DNA of 64,000 nucleotides from CAZFBR01 sp035353495 [NCBI: uncultured bacterium]. GTDB taxonomy: Bacteria > DAOPZR01. The notes beneath the pieces are model-generated. The model searched no databases. It was not told the origin of the DNA and saw only the letters and a list, made by a program, of their open reading frames with translations. Made by a program: the position numbers and the translations under genes. The stretch covers positions 33,977-97,976 of the forward strand of contig CAZFBR010000001.1 in NCBI GenBank assembly GCA_964517215.1, in the 5' to 3' direction. Shown here piece after piece: positions 32,358 through 39,832 of this stretch (within the stretch, counting starts at the first letter, position 1; the number at the start of each line of letters is the position of its first letter).

Positions 32358-33638
32358 CTACAGCGTGCGGTTGTCGAACACGCGCTTGGTTTTGCCCTCG
32401 CTTACCGGCAGGGTGCCCGGTTCCAGCAGTTCCACTTTCGGTTTGACGATGATCTCCGCCCGCACCCGGTCGATGATCTGCTTCTCCAGCGCCACCAGGT
32501 GCTCGACATTGCCGTCGAAAAACCGCGCTCCGATCTCCACCCTGATGGTGAGCTGATCGAGCGCGTCGAGATGAATCTGGTAGTTCTGTCCGACCCCCGG
32601 CGTTTCCATCAGCACCCGCTCGATCTGCTGCGGATAGAAATTGACCCCGCGCAGGATGAGCATGTCGTCGGCGCGCCCGTGGATGCGCGCGATGCGGCGG
32701 TGGGTCCGTCCGCAGCGGCATTTGCCGCGGTAGATATAGGTGATGTCGCGCGTGCGATAGCGGATGACGGGCATGGCCGTGCGCCGCAGCGTGGTCAGCA
32801 CCATCTCCCCCTTTTCCCCGTCGGGCAGGACCGTTCCGGTTGCCGGATCGATTATCTCGACGAGGAAACTGTCCTCCCACACATGCATCCCCTCGCGCGC
32901 CGGGCATTCGCCCGCCACGCCCGGCCCGTTCATCTCGGTCATGCCGTAGCAGTTGTAGACCTGAACCCCGAGCAGTTCCTCAATCTTCCGCCGGGTCTCC
33001 TCCGTGTACGGTTCCGCGCCGACGAAGACCCGCCGGAGCTTGAGCGAGGTGCGATCAATCCCCTTGCGTCTGAGCGCGTCGGCGAGATAGAGCGCGTAGC
33101 TCGGGGTCAGGTGCAGGGTGGTTGTCCCGAAATCCTGCATGAGCATGAGCTGCCGGTCGGTGTTGCCCGGCCCGGCGGGGATGACCATAGCCCCGATCTT
33201 TTCCGCGCCGTAATGCAGCATGATCGCCCCGGTGAACAGCCCGTAGGTCATCATGTTCTGGATCACATCGGCGGCGGTGACCCCGCCCATGGTGAGCGAC
33301 CGGGCCATGTTCTCGGACGCGGCGGCGAGATCGCCCTTGGTGAAAAAGATCGCCTTCGGCTTGCCGGTCGTGCCCGACGAGGTGTGCAGCCGCAGCACCT
33401 TGTCGTACGGCACGGCGAGCAGCCCGAAGGGATACCGGGTCTGCAGGTCCTCGCGGGTGGTGAAGGGGAGCTGCTGCACGTCGCTGATCTTGCGCAGCGG
33501 CGCGCAGCCGCGCAGCCGTTCGCGATAGAGCGGGCTTTTCTTCGCGCGCTGCACGCTGCGCCGCAGCAGCGCCAGCTGCAGGGCCTGAAGTTTCGTCCGA
33601 CCCATTGTTTCCACCGCTTTGTTCCAAAACAGTGCCAT
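32358..33638 (-). CDS. paaK: Phenylacetate-CoA ligase (AMP-forming), copy 2
   Basis: 426 residues. P-loop [29 protein letters not shown] and the hinge G-R-A-D-D-M-L-I-L-R-G-V-N-F-Y-P. The ATG at 33638 gives M-A-L-F-W-N-K and fits the promoter position; the frame is open further up but crosses the promoter. First gene of the ligase-ACT-ligase-ACT operon. Together with iorAB at 6.3 kb it suggests aromatic amino acid breakdown or synthesis from aryl acids under anoxic conditions. Confidence 0.9.
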   Translation of the reverse strand: MALFWNKAVETMGRTKLQALQLALLRRSVQRAKKSPLYRERLRGCAPLRKISDVQQLPFTTREDLQTRYPFGLLAVPYDKVLRLHTSSGTTGKPKAIFFTKGDLAAASENMARSLTMGGVTAADVIQNMMTYGLFTGAIMLHYGAEKIGAMVIPAGPGNTDRQLMLMQDFGTTTLHLTPSYALYLADALRRKGIDRTSLKLRRVFVGAEPYTEETRRKIEELLGVQVYNCYGMTEMNGPGVAGECPAREGMHVWEDSFLVEIIDPATGTVLPDGEKGEMVLTTLRRTAMPVIRYRTRDITYIYRGKCRCGRTHRRIARIHGRADDMLILRGVNFYPQQIERVLMETPGVGQNYQIHLDALDQLTIRVEIGARFFDGNVEHLVALEKQIIDRVRAEIIVKPKVELLEPGTLPVSEGKTKRVFDNRTL

Positions 33639-33668
33639 GATCCGCCTCGGTACAATTATGATGGCCGT

Positions 33669-33697
33669 ATTGTAGCCCTTTTTGTCCGCACTGGCAA
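33669..33697 (-). promoter_or_regulatory. Promoter for the ligase/ACT operon
   Basis: Minus strand: TTGCCA, 17 bases, TACAAT, 30 bases before the start of the first ligase. Confidence 0.65.
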
Positions 33698-33708
33698 CTT
33701 TTGCCGTC

Positions 33709-33737
33709 TTGCCCAACAGCAGCGACTGAGCTACAAT
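33709..33737 (+). promoter_or_regulatory. Promoter for the radical SAM gene, probably leaderless
   Basis: TTGCCC, 17 bases, TACAAT. The -10 ends seven bases before the ATG at 33745, so transcription would begin at or next to the start codon. No Shine-Dalgarno is seen there. Confidence 0.55.
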
Positions 33738-33744
33738 AAACCGC

Positions 33745-34671
33745 ATGGCATACTGTTACCTGTTCGGACCGGTCAATTCGCGGCGGCTTGGCCGCTCGCT
33801 TGGCGTCGATCTTGTGCCGCCCAAGGTCTGCACGCTCGACTGCGTCTATTGTGAAAGCGGGCGCACCACCCGCCACACCGGCGCGCGGGACGAATACGTC
33901 CCGACTGCGGCGGTGCTGGCGGAACTGGATGCTTTTCTGGGAACCCGTCCGGAGCTCGACTACGTGACCTTTTCCGGCGCCGGCGAGCCGACGCTGCATC
34001 GCGGCCTCGGCACGGTCATTGCCCACCTCAAGGCGCGTCATCCGCAGTACCGCGTGGCGCTGATCACCAACGGCACGCTGCTGGGTGATCCCGCCGTGCG
34101 TCGCGAGGTGTGTCCGTGCGACCTGATTGTCCCGTCGCTCGATGCCGCGACCGACGCGGTCATGGCGACGGTCAACCGGCCCGTTCCCGGCTGCACCGCG
34201 GCGGGCCTTATCGATGCGCTCGTGGCCCTGCGCGGCGAATACCGCGGGCAGTTGTGGCTGGAGATTTTCATTGTGCCGGGCGTCAACGACACTGATGCGG
34301 AGCTGGCCGCGCTGGCGGCGGCGGCGGCCCGTATCCGCCCCGACCGCATCCAGCTCAATGCGCTCGACCGGCCGGCCCCCGACGCCTGGGTCCGCGCGGC
34401 GGACCGCGACCGGCTGGCGGTTATTGCGCGCCATTTCACCGGCCCGGTCGACGTTATCGCCCGCCACCACGCCACCGCCAGCGGCAGCGGCACCGTTACC
34501 GCCGCCGCAGTGTTGGAGATACTGCGCCGCCGGCCGAGCACCGCCGCTGATCTGGCGCACGGCCTGCAGGGCAGCGCCGCCGATCTTGACCGCCTGCTGG
34601 TTGAACTGGAGCGCCGGGGGCTCATCCGCCCGGAAACGCGCGATGGCCTGACGTTCTTTCACTGCCGATGA
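33745..34671 (+). CDS. Radical SAM protein with C-terminal winged helix
   Basis: 308 residues. The iron-sulfur motif is C-T-L-D-C-V-Y-C (CxxxCxxC) near 29-36, preceded by G-P-V-N-S-R-R-L-G-R-S-L-G, which is typical of the YfkA/B-like and PA0069-like radical SAM group. F-S-G-A-G-E-P-T-L-H is the S-adenosylmethionine-contacting G-E motif. The C-terminal about 65 residues look like a winged helix (L-E-I-L-R-R-R-P-S-T-A-A-D-L). Substrate unknown. The mRNA is probably leaderless; the divergent gene is a phenylacetate-CoA ligase. Confidence 0.82.
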   Translation: MAYCYLFGPVNSRRLGRSLGVDLVPPKVCTLDCVYCESGRTTRHTGARDEYVPTAAVLAELDAFLGTRPELDYVTFSGAGEPTLHRGLGTVIAHLKARHPQYRVALITNGTLLGDPAVRREVCPCDLIVPSLDAATDAVMATVNRPVPGCTAAGLIDALVALRGEYRGQLWLEIFIVPGVNDTDAELAALAAAAARIRPDRIQLNALDRPAPDAWVRAADRDRLAVIARHFTGPVDVIARHHATASGSGTVTAAAVLEILRRRPSTAADLAHGLQGSAADLDRLLVELERRGLIRPETRDGLTFFHCR

Positions 34672-34819
34672 CCTTCAGATTACGCATTTGGATTTGGGTT
34701 TGATATATCATTACGAATTGACAATGGTGGTGATTGGTTTGGCACGCATCTTCATGTTGCACTGGTTGGGCAGGAATAACCAGGAAATTGGCTGCTATCA
34801 CCAGTGGCGATAACGGTTT
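34672..34819 (+). pseudogene. AT-rich stretch with a possible coding remnant
   Basis: Directly after the radical SAM stop, an open stretch of 35 codons ending at 34779 (the last 32 from 34681) encodes F-G-F-D-I-S-L-R-I-D-N-G-G-D-W-F-G-T-H. It looks protein-like but has no start codon of its own. Base use is much more AT-rich than the flanks. It may be debris of a transferred gene, or chance. Confidence 0.2.
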
Positions 34820-35167
34820 TTGATCAGCACGATCGTGTTTGCGACACCGTATTGGGGATTATGCTGGCTTGATTCACAGATGGAACATATGGAAGGGAGT
34901 CCGACGGGAGCTGCTTCCGGTGATATTGGCGCATACAATTCAGCATTGGCACTCTCTCAGGTTGACGTGGCAGGCCAGACATTTCCGGTCACAACGCTCA
35001 TGCAACTGTACAGTGACCATGCTCCGGGGTGGGCTGGCCCGTATATGGTAACCAATCGCGATGATGTCCGGGGCAATGAATATTCATATACCAGCAACGG
35101 CGTTTCGTATCACTGTCAATCCATGACTCCATTTCCAACAGACACGAAACAATTCCGGGGTAATTGA
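34820..35167 (+). CDS. Hypothetical protein, possibly a remnant
   Basis: 115 residues from a TTG start; not recognised. It contains D-I-G-A-Y-N-S-A-L-A-L-S-Q, G-W-A-G-P-Y-M-V-T-N-R and two cysteines. The small-domain look, with a G-W-x-G-P-Y motif, faintly recalls pilin-like C-termini (D-P-W-G-x-P-Y), but there is no prepilin N-terminus. Low-GC compared with the neighbours, no ribosome binding site. It could be a fragment of a transferred gene. Confidence 0.3.
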   Translation: MISTIVFATPYWGLCWLDSQMEHMEGSPTGAASGDIGAYNSALALSQVDVAGQTFPVTTLMQLYSDHAPGWAGPYMVTNRDDVRGNEYSYTSNGVSYHCQSMTPFPTDTKQFRGN

Positions 35168-35274
35168 ACTGCTACCCAGTGAAGCGCCCATTGCGAACCA
35201 AGCGGTGACAGGGCGTTGCGAATGGAATTCCTCGTCGGGGAAATGTGCACGTCACCACCCGGAAACAGGGCGGC

Positions 35275-35303
35275 TTGACGCGCCGGTACCGGCAAGCTAT
35301 CGT
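35275..35303 (+). promoter_or_regulatory. Promoter for the transketolase gene
   Basis: TTGACG, 17 bases, TATCGT; 51 bases before the ATG, where GC-rich sequence resumes. Confidence 0.5.
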
Positions 35304-35353
35304 GCGCGCATCACACCGCCAAGGTCTGACCTGCTCCGGGGAGGGGAGGCAGC

Positions 35354-37162
35354 ATGGTATTCATTGCCGAACGCGCATACTATCGCGCGGCGTCGGGCCG
35401 CCGCCGTCTGGCAGTCCTGGCCGCGCTCAACCGCATCAACGCGCTGGCCTGCATCAAGAGCGCGGAACACGGCTGGCTGGGCGCCAGCTTCTCCGTCGCG
35501 GAACTGCTGACCGTCCTCACCTTCGACCGGCGGGCGCGCAATGTCATCCTCTCCAAAGGGCATGCCGCCCCGATGCAGTACGCCTGCCTGTTCGGTACCG
35601 GCCGCATCGGCGCGGCACAGCTGCGCTCGTACAAGAACGGCGCCGGCGCGCTGCAGGCCCATACCGACACCTGCACGCCGGGCATCCTCGTCAACAGCGG
35701 GTCGCTCGGCCAGGCGCTGTCCAAGGCGGCGGGCATGGCGCGGGTGGCGCCGCGCGAGGAATTCTTCGTCATTATCGGCGACGGTGAACTGCAGGAAGGG
35801 CAGAACTTCGAGGCGCTGCAGAGCATCGTGCAGCTCGGGTTGCGCAACCTGACCGTGATCCTCGACCGCAACGTGTTCCAGACCGAGTATCCGGTCGATG
35901 CCATCAAGGGGATCCGCGATTACCGGCAGGTCTTTGCCGGGTTCGGCTATACCGTGCTGGCGATCGACGGCCACGATCCGGCGGCGATCAGCGCGGCGCT
36001 GCGCCGGAAGGTGCGCGGCCAGAAACTGATCATCGCGCAGACGCGGAAAGCGGGCGGATCGGCACTGCTGGCACCGGTGCGCGGCAAACAGCCCTGGCAT
36101 GCGCAGGTCCCGGGGCGGGACCTGTACGCGGCGCTGCTGCACGAGCAGGCGGCGCTGACCGGGAATGCGCGGCTGCAAACAGCCGTCGCGGCTTTCACCG
36201 CGCGCCTGGTGCGGCAGCCGCAACCGGTCCCGCCCGCCCCGCGGTCGGGTTCCACCCGCGACCTGTTCTGGGACGCTGTGCTGCCGCATTACCGGCGCAA
36301 CCGGAAGATCATGGTGCTGGACGCTGATTTGGCCAAATCCTGCGGCCTCGACCGGCTGCCGTCGCGTCCGCGCCAGTTCGTCGAGCTGGGCATCAGCGAG
36401 CAGGACATGGTCAGCTTCGCCGGCGGCTTGGCCTTGCGCGGGTACCGGCCCATCGTTAACACCTACGCGTCATTCTTCAAGCGCGCGTACGAGCAGCTTT
36501 GCGTCAACCAGTCGGAACAGGTCCCGGTGATCTATGCGGGTCATTATGCCGGCTTCGATTATCATACCGACGGCAAGACGCATCAGTCGATCAACGATCT
36601 GTCGCTGATGCGCAGCGTCCCCGGCCTGGCGGTGTTCGAGCCGGTGACGGCGCGCCAGACCCGTCTCTATGTCGACTGGGCGCTGCGCCAGCGGACGCGC
36701 AGCAGCTATTTCCGGCTGCGGCGCACGCCGCTGCCGCTGGCGCTTGACGACCGCGCGGTGCGGCTCGATTGCCCGCTGACCGCGGGCCGCGAATTCGCCC
36801 GCTGCTTCGTCACCGGCGGCATCGTGGCCACTGCGCTGGCGCTGCGCTGCCGGGAGGAACAGGACTTCGCGCGCTGGGGCGTGCTGGTCCAGGGCGCCTA
36901 CGGCCTGCCGCTCGACCGGCCGTGGTATGCACGGCGGCTGGCGCGCACGCGGGAGATCGTGGTCCTCGAGGACAATTTCCGGCAGGGGGGGCTATACGAG
37001 TTCACCTGCGCGCTGGTGAATGAGCTCGGCCTGCGGGTGCGGGTGCGCGCGCTGGCGCCGGACTTTTTCGGCTGGTCGTTCCGCACGTTCGACGACTGTC
37101 TGCGTCATTTCGGATTCACGCCCGACGGGGTGCGTGCTGTGCGGCGGGATGGCCGCGCATGA
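35354..37162 (+). CDS. Transketolase-like TPP enzyme, atypical
   Basis: 602 residues, shorter than usual transketolases (about 650-670). The TPP/Mg domain has I-L-S-K-G-H-A-A-P-M, G-S-L-G-Q-A-L-S-K-A and G-D-G-E-L-Q-E-G-Q-N (142-151). The pyrimidine domain begins around 290 with R-D-L-F-W-D-A-V and has E-L-G-I-S-E-Q-D-M and D-G-K-T-H-Q-S-I-N-D-L-S-L-M-R. The C-terminal domain is present. It resembles the two halves of split transketolases joined in one chain. Donor and acceptor sugars are unknown; no pentose phosphate or sugar-nucleotide genes are near. Strong ribosome binding site (GGAGGGGAGG). Its stop overlaps the ATG of a chain of repeated mini-ORFs leading to the exonuclease gene. Confidence 0.82.
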   Translation: MVFIAERAYYRAASGRRRLAVLAALNRINALACIKSAEHGWLGASFSVAELLTVLTFDRRARNVILSKGHAAPMQYACLFGTGRIGAAQLRSYKNGAGALQAHTDTCTPGILVNSGSLGQALSKAAGMARVAPREEFFVIIGDGELQEGQNFEALQSIVQLGLRNLTVILDRNVFQTEYPVDAIKGIRDYRQVFAGFGYTVLAIDGHDPAAISAALRRKVRGQKLIIAQTRKAGGSALLAPVRGKQPWHAQVPGRDLYAALLHEQAALTGNARLQTAVAAFTARLVRQPQPVPPAPRSGSTRDLFWDAVLPHYRRNRKIMVLDADLAKSCGLDRLPSRPRQFVELGISEQDMVSFAGGLALRGYRPIVNTYASFFKRAYEQLCVNQSEQVPVIYAGHYAGFDYHTDGKTHQSINDLSLMRSVPGLAVFEPVTARQTRLYVDWALRQRTRSSYFRLRRTPLPLALDDRAVRLDCPLTAGREFARCFVTGGIVATALALRCREEQDFARWGVLVQGAYGLPLDRPWYARRLARTREIVVLEDNFRQGGLYEFTCALVNELGLRVRVRALAPDFFGWSFRTFDDCLRHFGFTPDGVRAVRRDGRA

Positions 37163-37224
37163 CCGTTGCTACCATGGTGTCTCTCACCGGTGCTGCAGTC
37201 ACCGGCGCCGGGAGTCGCCGGTGA
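37159..37224 (+). CDS. Mini-ORF 1 of a repeated chain (21 codons)
   Basis: The ATG overlaps the transketolase stop (ATGA). It encodes M-T-V-A-T-M-V-S-L-T-G-A-A-V-T-G-A-G-S-R-R and stops in the GTGA that starts mini-ORF 2. The peptide is clearly related to those of mini-ORFs 2 and 3. It may be translated as part of coupling between the transketolase and exonuclease genes; a function of the peptide itself is unknown. Confidence 0.35.
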   Translation: MTVATMVSLTGAAVTGAGSRR

Positions 37225-37286
37225 CCGCCGCGACAGTGTCGCGCCTCGCCCGGGCTGCAGTCACCGGCGCCAGGAGCGGCCGGTGA
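37221..37286 (+). CDS. Mini-ORF 2 of a repeated chain (21 codons)
   Basis: GTG start overlapping the previous stop, with GGGAG in the upstream hairpin loop. It encodes V-T-A-A-T-V-S-R-L-A-R-A-A-V-T-G-A-R-S-G-R. It differs from mini-ORF 3 at two residues only. Its stop overlaps the next GTG. Confidence 0.35.
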   Translation: MTAATVSRLARAAVTGARSGR

Positions 37287-37348
37287 CCGCCGCGACGGTG
37301 TCGCGCCTCGCCTGGGCTGCAGTCACCGGCGCCAGGAGCCGCCGGTGA
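37283..37348 (+). CDS. Mini-ORF 3 of a repeated chain (21 codons)
   Basis: GTG start overlapping the previous stop, AGGAG at 37272-37276 in the hairpin loop. It encodes V-T-A-A-T-V-S-R-L-A-W-A-A-V-T-G-A-R-S-R-R and stops in the GTGA where the exonuclease begins V-T-A-A-E-L. Confidence 0.35.
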   Translation: MTAATVSRLAWAAVTGARSRR

Positions 37349-38175
37349 CCGCCGCCGAACTCTGCCGCACGGAACCGTCGCTGCTGGGTGAGCGGCTGCA
37401 GCTGGGATCGAAGAAACAATGCGCGATCTGCGGCGGGCGGCTGATCTGCAAGCAGGTCATCGCCGCCCGGCATCGCGGCCACCGGGACCAGCAGCCGTTC
37501 TACGCCTGCGCCGGCTGCCAGCGGTCGCTGGCCCGGTCGCACGGCAACCTGGTCAATGAAGACCATTTCATTGACACCCTGAAGAAGCTGAAGCAATTCA
37601 AGAGCGTGACGATCATCGACCTGGAAACCTCGGGACTGCTCAACCTCGGCGGCGAGATTATCGAGATCGGCGCGGTGAAGTACCGCTTGTCGCCGAAACT
37701 GGCGCTGGACGGCCTGTTCTTCCAGCGGATCAATCCGCCGACGCGCGAATTCGATCCGATCGCCATGCGGGTTAACGGTATCGATCCCGCATCGCTCGCG
37801 GCGGCGCCGCCGCCCGAAGAAGTGCTGCCGAAGTTCCTCGCGTTCATCAACCATTCGCTGATTGTCGCGCATCGCGCGCTGTTCGACGCCGGCTTCCTCA
37901 ATTGGTACTGCGACCGCTATGGCTACCCGCGGCCGCAGAATCCCGTGCTTGACACCTTCAGGATCGGTCAGCAGCTTTACGGCGAAGACGTGCGGCTCGA
38001 CGGACTGCTCAAGCGCAACCATATCCGCGTCCCGGTTTCGCGCCACAAGTCGTGGGTTGACTGCCTGACCACCAGCGAGGTATTTTTCAAAATGGCGCGT
38101 TGGTATACGCTGGCCGAGCTGAACCCGCGCCCCTTCGCCGAATTCGACCCGTCGCTCTACAAGCCCGTCCGCTGA
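37345..38175 (+). CDS. DEDDh 3'-5' exonuclease (DNA polymerase III epsilon-like) with N-terminal zinc ribbon
   Basis: 276 residues. Residues 26-58 have C-A-I-C and C-A-G-C spaced as a zinc ribbon, which is not part of normal DnaQ. The exonuclease domain starts at about 88: D-L-E-T (Asp92, Glu94), V-N-G-I-D, A-H-R-A-L-F-D-A-G-F and the H-K-S-W-V-D-C (H...D) motif complete the DEDDh set. Such proteins degrade single-stranded or frayed DNA or RNA ends. The GTG start overlaps the stop of the last mini-ORF and lies in a hairpin. The zinc ribbon suggests nucleic-acid targeting. The upstream partner gene, a transketolase, gives no functional hint. Confidence 0.82.
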   Translation: MTAAELCRTEPSLLGERLQLGSKKQCAICGGRLICKQVIAARHRGHRDQQPFYACAGCQRSLARSHGNLVNEDHFIDTLKKLKQFKSVTIIDLETSGLLNLGGEIIEIGAVKYRLSPKLALDGLFFQRINPPTREFDPIAMRVNGIDPASLAAAPPPEEVLPKFLAFINHSLIVAHRALFDAGFLNWYCDRYGYPRPQNPVLDTFRIGQQLYGEDVRLDGLLKRNHIRVPVSRHKSWVDCLTTSEVFFKMARWYTLAELNPRPFAEFDPSLYKPVR

Positions 38176-38265
38176 TCCGGCAACAGGCGGTCTGCCGCCG
38201 CTAACCCGCCGGCGCATTAACCGTGGTTGCTGCGGTGTTCCGCCGCATGGTGCGCTGCCGTCGGG

Positions 38266-38294
38266 TTGACGAAACTTTCCCGACGGTGTACAAT
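38266..38294 (+). promoter_or_regulatory. Promoter for the lysS operon
   Basis: TTGACG, 17 bases, TACAAT, 32 bases before the lysS start. Likely the main promoter of the eight genes up to gatD, since later gaps are short. Confidence 0.7.
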
Positions 38295-38326
38295 TATCCA
38301 TTCTGTGCTGCAGAAGGAGCAGGTGA

Positions 38327-39829
38327 ATGACGGAACCGACCCAAGCCGCACCCGACCTCACGGCGGTGCGCCAGGCCAAACTCGATGCGCTGCGGGCGCA
38401 GGGCATCAATCCCTATCCCAACCGTTTTGTGACCGACACGACGGCGGCGGCGGCGCGCGCGGCGATTGCCGTGCTGCCGGAAGGCGGCACCGACCCGACG
38501 GTGCGGACGCTGGCCGGCCGGCTGATGTCCGTCCGCCGCATGGGCAAGGCGCTCTTCGCGCATCTGCGCGACCGCAGCGGCAACCTCCAGCTTTACGTGA
38601 AGAAGGGGACGCTCCCGGACGCGGATTTTGCGCTGATGGCGGAAACCCTCGATATTGGCGACCTGGTCGGCGTGCAGGGGACGGGGTTCGTAACCCGGAC
38701 CGGCGAGCCAACGGTCCAGGTGCAGCATATCGCGCTGCTGGCCAAGGGGCTGCGTCCGCTGCCGGAAAAGTGGCACGGACTGACTGACGTCGAGACGCGA
38801 TTCCGCCAGCGGTACGTCGATTTCATCGTGAATGATGACGCGCGCGCGGCGCTGCGCGCCCGGGCACAGGCGATCGCCGTCCTGCGCAGCGAATTGGCGC
38901 AGCGCGAATTCCTTGAAGTCGAGACCCCGATGATGCAGGCAATCGTCGGCGGGGCGACGGCGCGCCCGTTCATCACCCACCACAACACGCTGGGAATCGA
39001 CCTTTACCTGCGGATCGCGCCGGAACTGTACCTCAAGCGGCTCATTGTCGGCGGATTCGAGCGGGTGTTCGAGCTGGGCCGCAATTTCCGCAACGAAGGC
39101 ATCTCGCTGATGCACAATCCCGAATTCACCATGCTCGAGTTGTATCAGGCGGGCGCGGATTACCGGGACATGATGGACCTGACCGAGGCGCTGCTTACGG
39201 CGGTGTTCACCGCGGTGGCCGGCGGCACGACGCTGCGCTGGCATGATCGCGAGTTGAATGCAACGGCGCCGTGGCGGCGGGTGACCATGCTCGACGCCAT
39301 TGCCGAACTGACCGGCTGGCGGGCGGAGCAGAAAAGCCCGGCCGAGCTGCAGGCGTTCCTTGCGGGCAAGGGGCTGCCGGCGGAAAAACTGGCCGACCTG
39401 TCCCGGGAGAAGCTGATCGCCGAGGTGTTCGACAATGTGGTCCAGCCGACGCTGCAGGATCCGACCTTCGTGCATGATTATCCGCGCGCGCTGTCGCCCC
39501 TGGCCAAGTCGCGGCCGGACGATCCCGATACGGTCGAACGGTTCGAGCTGTTTATCGGCGGCATGGAAATCGCCAACGCCTATTCGGAACTGAACGACCC
39601 CGCGGAACAGCGGCGGCGGTTTGAAGCGCAGCAGGCGCAGCGGGCGGCGGGCGATGTTGAGGCGCAGATGCTTGATGATGACTATATCCGCGCGCTGGAA
39701 TACGGGCTGCCGCCGACCGGCGGGCTGGGCATCGGCATCGACCGGGTGGTCATGCTGGCGACGGGCCATGTTTCGCTGCGCGAGGTGGTGGCCTTCCCGC
39801 AGCTGCGCCCGGAGGGTGCAGGTCAGTAG
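38327..39829 (+). CDS. lysS: Lysyl-tRNA synthetase, class II
   Basis: 500 residues. Anticodon-binding OB fold at about 55-150 ([16 protein letters not shown]). The class II catalytic core has motif 1 near [10 protein letters not shown], motif 2 [14 protein letters not shown] and motif 3 G-G-L-G-I-G-I-D-R. It charges tRNA-Lys. AAGGAG lies eight bases before the ATG. It heads a run of eight closely spaced genes. Confidence 0.97.
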   Translation: MTEPTQAAPDLTAVRQAKLDALRAQGINPYPNRFVTDTTAAAARAAIAVLPEGGTDPTVRTLAGRLMSVRRMGKALFAHLRDRSGNLQLYVKKGTLPDADFALMAETLDIGDLVGVQGTGFVTRTGEPTVQVQHIALLAKGLRPLPEKWHGLTDVETRFRQRYVDFIVNDDARAALRARAQAIAVLRSELAQREFLEVETPMMQAIVGGATARPFITHHNTLGIDLYLRIAPELYLKRLIVGGFERVFELGRNFRNEGISLMHNPEFTMLELYQAGADYRDMMDLTEALLTAVFTAVAGGTTLRWHDRELNATAPWRRVTMLDAIAELTGWRAEQKSPAELQAFLAGKGLPAEKLADLSREKLIAEVFDNVVQPTLQDPTFVHDYPRALSPLAKSRPDDPDTVERFELFIGGMEIANAYSELNDPAEQRRRFEAQQAQRAAGDVEAQMLDDDYIRALEYGLPPTGGLGIGIDRVVMLATGHVSLREVVAFPQLRPEGAGQ

Positions 39830-39832
39830 CCC

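Larger units (their letters stand above)
37198..37349 (+). promoter_or_regulatory. Three hairpins, each with a Shine-Dalgarno in the loop and a GTG start in the 3' arm
   Basis: GTCACCGGCG pairs with CGCCGGTGAC over 10 bp, with 8-base loops: 37198-37225, 37260-37287 (one mismatch) and 37322-37349. Loops contain GGGAG, AGGAG and AGGAG; the GTG lies six bases after AGGAG inside the 3' arm. The structure could hold each start closed until a ribosome translating the previous frame melts it. Function inferred from sequence only. Confidence 0.6.
37192..37353 (+). repeat. 62-bp direct tandem repeat, about 2.6 units
   Basis: Units begin at 37192, 37254 and 37316 (GCTGCAGTCACCGGCG) and are exactly 62 bases apart. 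The third unit diverges after about 37353, where it becomes the exonuclease coding sequence. A weaker, partial earlier copy is seen from 37160. The repeat covers the gap between two genes and duplicates the start region of the second. Confidence 0.9.
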
